Part shown: piece after piece, positions 59,610 to 64,000 of the stretch
Layout of the letters: every line of letters begins with the position of its first letter
Numbering within the stretch: the first letter of the stretch is position 1
NCBI GenBank assembly: GCA_016709225.1
Contig: JADJEE010000001.1
Coordinates: forward strand, 1,488,001 to 1,552,000
Reading direction: 5' to 3'
DNA from: Deltaproteobacteria bacterium
GTDB taxonomy: Bacteria; Myxococcota_A; Polyangia; Nannocystales; Nannocystaceae
DNA length: 64,000 nt
Position numbers and translations under genes: made by a program
The notes under the pieces: model-generated
Seen by the model: the letters and a program-made list of their open reading frames with translations, nothing else
Database searches by the model: none
What the model was told of the DNA's origin: nothing

Positions 59610-60881
59610 ATGACCAAGCCGCGCAATCCCGTCGACGATCTCCGCGGCGCGAGCCGGCTCGCGATCGCGGCCGTGCAGGGCGTGACCGGCCTGGTCGAGA
59701 CGATGCATCGCACGATCCTCGGCGGGCCCGCGGTGTTGGGGAAGCCGCTCGAGGGCGCGGCCGAGGCGTTGCTGTCGCCACTGTATCGCGGCGTGCAGGC
59801 GGCGACCGGCCTGGTCGGCGGTGGCATCGACGCCGCGCTCGCGCAGGTGGCCGCGCTCGCGCCGGGGCTGTCGCAGGCGACGCGAACGCTGCGGGGTGAC
59901 GGCGCCCCGACGACCGAGGCGGCCGCGCGGGGCGAGCACGACGCCGTGCTGGCGGCGCTGAACGGCGTGCTCGGTGACTACCTGCACGCGACCGACAACC
60001 CGCTGGCGATCGAGATGGCGCTGCGGGTCGACGGCCGCGCATTGCGACTCGAGCGCGAAGCCTTGGCGGCCGCCCTGCCGAGTGCAAGCGCGGACCTGCT
60101 CGTGCTCGTCCACGGCTCGTGCATGAACGATCGCCAGTGGCGCCACCGCGGCCACGACCACGACCACGGCGCGGCGCTGGCCGAGGCGCTGGGGCTGACG
60201 CCGGTGTACCTGCACTACAACAGCGGCCTGCACGTCGCCGACAACGGCGAGCGCTTCGCGGCGCTGCTCGAGCAGCTGGTCGCGCAGTGGCCGGTCGCAC
60301 CGGCGTCGCTGACGATCGTCGGCCACAGCATGGGCGGGCTCGTGACGCGCAGCGCGTGTCACGAGGGCGAGCTCGCCGGTCACGCGTGGCGCAAGCTGCT
60401 GCGGGCGATCGTCACGCTCGGCACGCCCCACCACGGCGCCCCGCTCGAGCGCGCCGGCAACTGGGTCGGACCGCTGCTGTCGGTCAGTCGCTACAGCGCG
60501 CCGCTGGCCCAGCTCGCGCGCATCCGCAGCGCCGGCGTCACGTGCCTGCGCTTCGGCGACGTGCGCCGCGGCGACGACGACGCGGATCGCTTCGCCGACC
60601 ACGTCGATCGCCGACGCCCGCTGCCGCTGCCCGAGGGCGTCGCATGCCACGCAGTCGCGGCTTCGCTGGCGCCTGCCCCCGAGCCCACGCCACCGGGCGA
60701 CGGGCTGGTGCCGGTCGACAGCGCGCTCGGACGCTGCGAGCGCGCTGAGCTGACGCTGGCGTTTCCACCGCTGCACTGCGCGCTGGTGTTCGACACCGGC
60801 CACCTCGAGCTGCTGTCGAGCGCCGCGGTGCTCGACGCGATGCGCGGCTGGCTCGAGCCGGGCGCGGGCGACCGCGGCTAG
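59610..60881 (+). CDS. Alpha/beta-hydrolase, PGAP1/lipase-like
   Basis: 423 residues from ATG at 59610; an earlier ATG at 59571 adds an unconserved leader. The ~165-residue N-terminal part is helical and Ala-rich. The hydrolase domain has LLVLVHGSCMNDRQW, the nucleophile elbow GHSMGG and LGTPHHGAPLE. The acid and His residues lie near GDGLVPVDSAL and LVFDTGHLELLS. It resembles PGAP1-like serine esterases/lipases. It lies 54 bp after the mec-like gene and may be read through, but has no evident link to cysteine. Confidence 0.88.
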   Translation: MTKPRNPVDDLRGASRLAIAAVQGVTGLVETMHRTILGGPAVLGKPLEGAAEALLSPLYRGVQAATGLVGGGIDAALAQVAALAPGLSQATRTLRGDGAPTTEAAARGEHDAVLAALNGVLGDYLHATDNPLAIEMALRVDGRALRLEREALAAALPSASADLLVLVHGSCMNDRQWRHRGHDHDHGAALAEALGLTPVYLHYNSGLHVADNGERFAALLEQLVAQWPVAPASLTIVGHSMGGLVTRSACHEGELAGHAWRKLLRAIVTLGTPHHGAPLERAGNWVGPLLSVSRYSAPLAQLARIRSAGVTCLRFGDVRRGDDDADRFADHVDRRRPLPLPEGVACHAVAASLAPAPEPTPPGDGLVPVDSALGRCERAELTLAFPPLHCALVFDTGHLELLSSAAVLDAMRGWLEPGAGDRG

Positions 60882-61018
60882 ACAACCGGTCGATCGATCA
60901 CGGACCGTCGGGGTTCACACCGAGCGCAGCGAGCTTCGCACCCGCCCGTGGCGCGCGGTCGGTGACGTTCTCGCGTCTCGCCACGGATCCCGCGTCATGC
61001 CGCCATGGCGGCCCGGCA

Positions 61019-63325
61019 ATGGGTACCTCCGTGCAGCATCACCTCGCTCGGCATCTCGTGTTCGTGCTCGCGGCTGGCTGCGGCGGCGACGAGACCATCA
61101 GCCCGGCCGCCGACGATGGGGAGACCGCGGCCGACGTCACCAGCACCTCGCTCGACGACGACGCGACCACGCAGGGCGAGCCCGCCACGACCACGCGCAT
61201 CGTCGGCGGCGTGCACAAGGGCCCGTTCGTGATCGGCTCGTCGATCGAGCTCGCCGCGCTCGACGACGACGGCAACCCCACCGGCCTGGTGTTCCACAGC
61301 CAGACCGCCAGCGATCGCGGCGAGTTCGAGCTGACCGTCGAGCTCGGCGTGCCGGGCGTGGTCGCGCTGGTCGGCGAGGGCTTCCACTTCGACGAGGTCG
61401 CCGGCGCGCTCTCGGGCGCGCCGATGACCCTGCGCGCGCTCGCGGAGCTCACCACCGGTGGCACCCAGGAGGTCTATCTCAACCTCGTCACCCACCTCGC
61501 GCACCTGCGCGTCGGCACCCTCGTGCAAGGCGGCGCGCCGCTGGCCACCGCCACCGCGCAGGCGGAGGCCGAGCTGCGTGCGGCGCTCGGCATCGGCCCC
61601 ACCGGCTTCGATCCCGGCGTCACCGGCACGGCGATGAACCTGCTGGGCGGCGACGACGACGCCAACGCGTACGCGTTCGCCGTCGGTGCGGTGCTGCTGC
61701 AGGCCGCGCGCGACGAGGTCGGCCCTGACGGTCCGGTCGACGCCGCGGTCCAGGAGCTGGCCAACGCGATCGCGGCCGAGCTCGCGGTCGACGGCACGCT
61801 GTCGATCGCGCGGCAGACCGCGCTCGCGCAGGCCGAGGCTCACCTCGACGCCGACGCGGCGATCGCCGCGCTGCAGTCGCGCTTCGACGCGATCGGTGCG
61901 ACCGCGACCGCGCCCGATCTGCATCGCGTGCTCGACCCCGACGGCGACGACCTCGCCGACCGCGACGACAACTGCCCGCACGTGGCCAACGCCGATCAGC
62001 CCGACGGCGACGCCGATGGCGTCGGTGATGCGTGCGAGTGTGGCAACGGCGTGGTCGACTTCGGCGAGACCTGCGACGACGGCAACGCGGTGTCGCTCGA
62101 CGGCTGCCAAAACGATTGCACCGCCAGCTGCGAGCGGGTCGCGATCGCGGGCGCGGCGGTGGGCGACCGTCTCGATGGCTTCGCTTCGCTCGACGACGGC
62201 GTGCTGTTCTGGCACCGCCGCAACGTCGAGGGTCAGTCGCAGGCGACGCTGTGGCGCGCCGCCGAGGGCGTCGCCGCGCCGGTGACCACCGAGGTCTACT
62301 TCGACGCCTCGGCGCCGATCCCATTGGGCGACGCGGTGGTGTTCGGCGGGCGTACGACCGGCCCCATCGCTCTGTGGCGCAGCGACGGCACCGAGGCCGG
62401 CACCACCTGGGTCGAGGAGCTCTACGACTCGGTGTTCGAGGGCGCGGTGCTGGACGACGCGCTCGTCTACCGCGGCGGCACCAACGTGGTCGGGCTCGAG
62501 CTCGACGTCAGCGACGGGACGCCCGCGGGCACGAGCCTGCTCGCCGACCTGGCGCCCGGTGCTGCGCACGGCTGGCCGCGCTCGCTGGCCCGCATCGACG
62601 ACGCGGTGTGGTTCACGACCGGCCCCTGCAGCGCGCTCGGCCAGCAGCTGTGGACCACCGATGGCACCCCGGGCGGCACCACGATGATCGCCGAGGTCGG
62701 CGGCGCGGGCAGCTGCGCGCCGGTCGTGCGACCGCCGGTCGCGAGCCTCGGCCTCACGTTCTTCTCCGTGGCGCGGGCGGGCGGCGGCGTCGATCTGTGG
62801 CGCAGCGACGGCACCGCGCTCGGCACCACGCTGGTGCGCGCGTCGTCGCAGGCGATCGCCCCGGGCGAGGTCGATGGCGCGGCGATCTTCGGCGCCGCCG
62901 ACGGCCTCTACCGCACCGACGGCAGCGTCGCGGGCACCACCCGCATCCGCACCTTCGAGCAGACGACCGCCCTGGTCGGCCTCGGCGGGCTCGGCCTCGT
63001 CGACGCCCGCGATGCGGGCCTGCACGGCCTGTGGGTCACCGACGGCAGCGAGGCCGGCACCACCCTGCTGGTGTTGCTGGGCAGCGGCGCGATCGGCCCC
63101 ACCGCGGTGGTGGGCGGGCACCTGTTCGCGTTCTTGCCCGACTACTTCACCGGCCGTCGACGGCTGTGGGTCTCCGACGGCACCGTCGCGGGCACCCACG
63201 TGGTGCAGGCCTTCAGCGAGGCGGGCGACAACGGCGTGCAGGCGCTCACGGCGACCGGCGGCGCGCTGTACTTCGGCGCCGACGATGGCATCAGCCTCGA
63301 CCCTTGGCGATGCGCGACGCAGTGA
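61019..63325 (+). CDS. Lipoprotein with thrombospondin, DUF4215-type Cys-rich and ELWxxDGT repeats
   Basis: 768 residues from ATG at 61019. Signal MGTSVQHHLARHLVFVLAAGC with a lipobox. A Ser/Thr/Asp linker and a ~300-residue domain rich in Ala follow. Next come a thrombospondin type-3 unit (DDNCPHVANADQPDGDADGVGDACE) and a myxobacterial Cys-rich repeat (CGNGVVDFGETCDDGN). The last ~400 residues hold six ELWxxDGT-type repeats (LWRSDGTEAGT, LWTTDGTPGGT, LWRSDGTALGT, LYRTDGSVAGT, LWVTDGSEAGT, LWVSDGTVAGT), probably a beta-propeller. Cell-surface; function unknown. Confidence 0.85.
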   Translation: MGTSVQHHLARHLVFVLAAGCGGDETISPAADDGETAADVTSTSLDDDATTQGEPATTTRIVGGVHKGPFVIGSSIELAALDDDGNPTGLVFHSQTASDRGEFELTVELGVPGVVALVGEGFHFDEVAGALSGAPMTLRALAELTTGGTQEVYLNLVTHLAHLRVGTLVQGGAPLATATAQAEAELRAALGIGPTGFDPGVTGTAMNLLGGDDDANAYAFAVGAVLLQAARDEVGPDGPVDAAVQELANAIAAELAVDGTLSIARQTALAQAEAHLDADAAIAALQSRFDAIGATATAPDLHRVLDPDGDDLADRDDNCPHVANADQPDGDADGVGDACECGNGVVDFGETCDDGNAVSLDGCQNDCTASCERVAIAGAAVGDRLDGFASLDDGVLFWHRRNVEGQSQATLWRAAEGVAAPVTTEVYFDASAPIPLGDAVVFGGRTTGPIALWRSDGTEAGTTWVEELYDSVFEGAVLDDALVYRGGTNVVGLELDVSDGTPAGTSLLADLAPGAAHGWPRSLARIDDAVWFTTGPCSALGQQLWTTDGTPGGTTMIAEVGGAGSCAPVVRPPVASLGLTFFSVARAGGGVDLWRSDGTALGTTLVRASSQAIAPGEVDGAAIFGAADGLYRTDGSVAGTTRIRTFEQTTALVGLGGLGLVDARDAGLHGLWVTDGSEAGTTLLVLLGSGAIGPTAVVGGHLFAFLPDYFTGRRRLWVSDGTVAGTHVVQAFSEAGDNGVQALTATGGALYFGADDGISLDPWRCATQ

Positions 63326-63344
63326 TGGCGCGCAGCCGATCGCT

Positions 63345-63791
63345 TCACCGATCTGCGCGCGCGCGCACGCCCGCGATGAACTCGCGATCGGCCGGCAGGA
63401 ACGCCTCGACGGGCAGTGCCGCCGCCGCGTGGACCTCGAGCGTCGCGCCCGGCTCGGGCACCGCGAGCTCGCGCCAGCGCTGGCCCCACGCGCGTGCGTC
63501 GACGTCGTAGACCGCCATCAGCACCTCGGGCCCCGGTGGTGGGTAGACGTGGTGCAGTAGCTCGAGCACGGCCCCGACGCGCAGCTGCGCCGCGGCGGGG
63601 CCCCACTCCTCGACCAGCTCGCGCCGCAGGCCCGTCGTCGGCGCCTCACCGGGCTCGAGCTTGCCACCGGGCAGCTCGAGCATCCCCGCGCCGAAGCGCG
63701 CCTGGGGCCCGCGGCGCTGCACGAGCAACCGCGCGTCGTCGAGCCAGACGAGGCCCGCGACCACGAACAGGCGCGCCTGCGTGACGTCCAC
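63345..63791 (-). CDS. NUDIX hydrolase
   Basis: 148 residues from GTG at 63791, which starts just before the domain (VTQARLFVVAGLVWLDDARLLVQRRG). A longer in-frame start at 63956 would add a leader that does not look conserved. The Nudix box is complete: GGKLEPGEAPTTGLRRELVEEWG. It probably hydrolyses a nucleoside diphosphate derivative such as an oxidised nucleotide; MutT-like specificity is only a guess. It is divergent from the DUF507 gene. Confidence 0.9.
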   Translation of the reverse strand: MDVTQARLFVVAGLVWLDDARLLVQRRGPQARFGAGMLELPGGKLEPGEAPTTGLRRELVEEWGPAAAQLRVGAVLELLHHVYPPPGPEVLMAVYDVDARAWGQRWRELAVPEPGATLEVHAAAALPVEAFLPADREFIAGVRARADR

Positions 63792-63926
63792 CGGGCCAGC
63801 GTGCCACGGCGCCCGCGCGCCCCGAAAGCCCCGCGCGGTGCAACGCACGCCCGCATCGGACGGGTTTGCTGGCAATCGGACTGGACTCCCCGCGATCTCC
63901 CCCACTATCCTCCAGCCCGAGTACGC

Positions 63927-64000
63927 ATGCGCCTCTTCGCGAGCAAGATTCCCCACATCACCGACGTCGTGACACGCACGCTCGTCGAGGCCGGTGATCT
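63927..64000 (+). CDS. DUF507-family protein, N-terminal fragment (cut by window edge)
   Basis: Only 24 codons are visible. The start MRLFASKIPHIT followed by DVVTRTLVEAGD fits the beginning of DUF507 proteins, small conserved proteins of unknown function found mainly in Deltaproteobacteria-type lineages. TATCCT at 63905 may be its -10. Confidence 0.6.
   Translation, partial: MRLFASKIPHITDVVTRTLVEAGD

Overview
The window is very GC-rich (by eye around 70 %) and densely coded on both strands. Its gene content points to a myxobacterium (Myxococcota), most like the Nannocystis/Plesiocystis/Enhygromyxa group. The signs are a Ser/Thr kinase with a TPR tail, a pseudokinase, several HEAT-repeat proteins, many lipoproteins, thrombospondin type-3 and ELWxxDGT repeat proteins, a myxobacterial Cys-rich repeat, HzsA-related multiheme lipoproteins and duplicated TonB/ExbD components. 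The assignment is an inference from gene families, not a database match.

Layout. 1-5.5 kb: 3' part of a PBP1A-type penicillin-binding protein, a receptor-type kinase and an unknown lipoprotein. 5.6-12 kb: two HzsA-related c-type-cytochrome-like lipoproteins flanking a HEAT-repeat protein, probably an envelope redox cluster. 12.4-17.6 kb: mutS, a SPOR-domain protein and a VanW-family protein. 17.7-24 kb: HEAT membrane protein, pseudokinase with MPAGM repeats, TPR lipoprotein and HEAT protein in one direction. 24.1-25.3 kb: ECF sigma factor and a TlpA-like lipoprotein. 25.4-41 kb: housekeeping genes (ftsH-tilS, DUF6178, rnc, TerB-like, mnmA-cysteine desulfurase, MshEN-domain protein, HMG-CoA lyase, flavin reductase-like, CapA-like, uvrA). 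41.2-44.9 kb: an SDR, tRNA-Leu(UAA), an IgGFc-binding-like lipoprotein, a glutathione peroxidase read through an in-frame UGA, and a small membrane protein. 44.9-53.7 kb: a TonB/ExbB/ExbD energy-transduction operon with a giant lipoprotein (apparent frameshift) and a TPR lipoprotein. 53.8-55.4 kb: efp-epmA. 55.6-59.6 kb: an Rrf2 regulator followed by cysK, a MoeB/ThiF enzyme, a ThiS/MoaD-like carrier, a second cysteine synthase and a JAMM peptidase. The rest holds a lipase-like hydrolase, an ELWxxDGT lipoprotein, a NUDIX hydrolase and the start of a DUF507 gene.

The two most notable systems are: (1) a probable selenoprotein glutathione peroxidase (43758-44243). TGA sits exactly at the catalytic Sec/Cys codon and is followed by a hairpin whose tip reads GCAGGTCTGC, matching the E. 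coli fdhF SECIS tip as I remember it. (2) A CysO/CysM/Mec-like protein-thiocarboxylate route to cysteine (55558-59555), under an Rrf2 regulator with a dyad operator at its own start. The carrier protein ends Gly-Gly-Met, so it must be trimmed before activation, and a JAMM peptidase is encoded in the same operon.

Many adjacent genes overlap by GTGA or ATGA (tilS-ftsH, desulfurase-mnmA, efp-epmA, exbB-exbD, exbD-lipoprotein, cysO-cysM, TPR-HEAT), which indicates translational coupling. No rRNA, CRISPR array, insertion sequence or prophage was seen.
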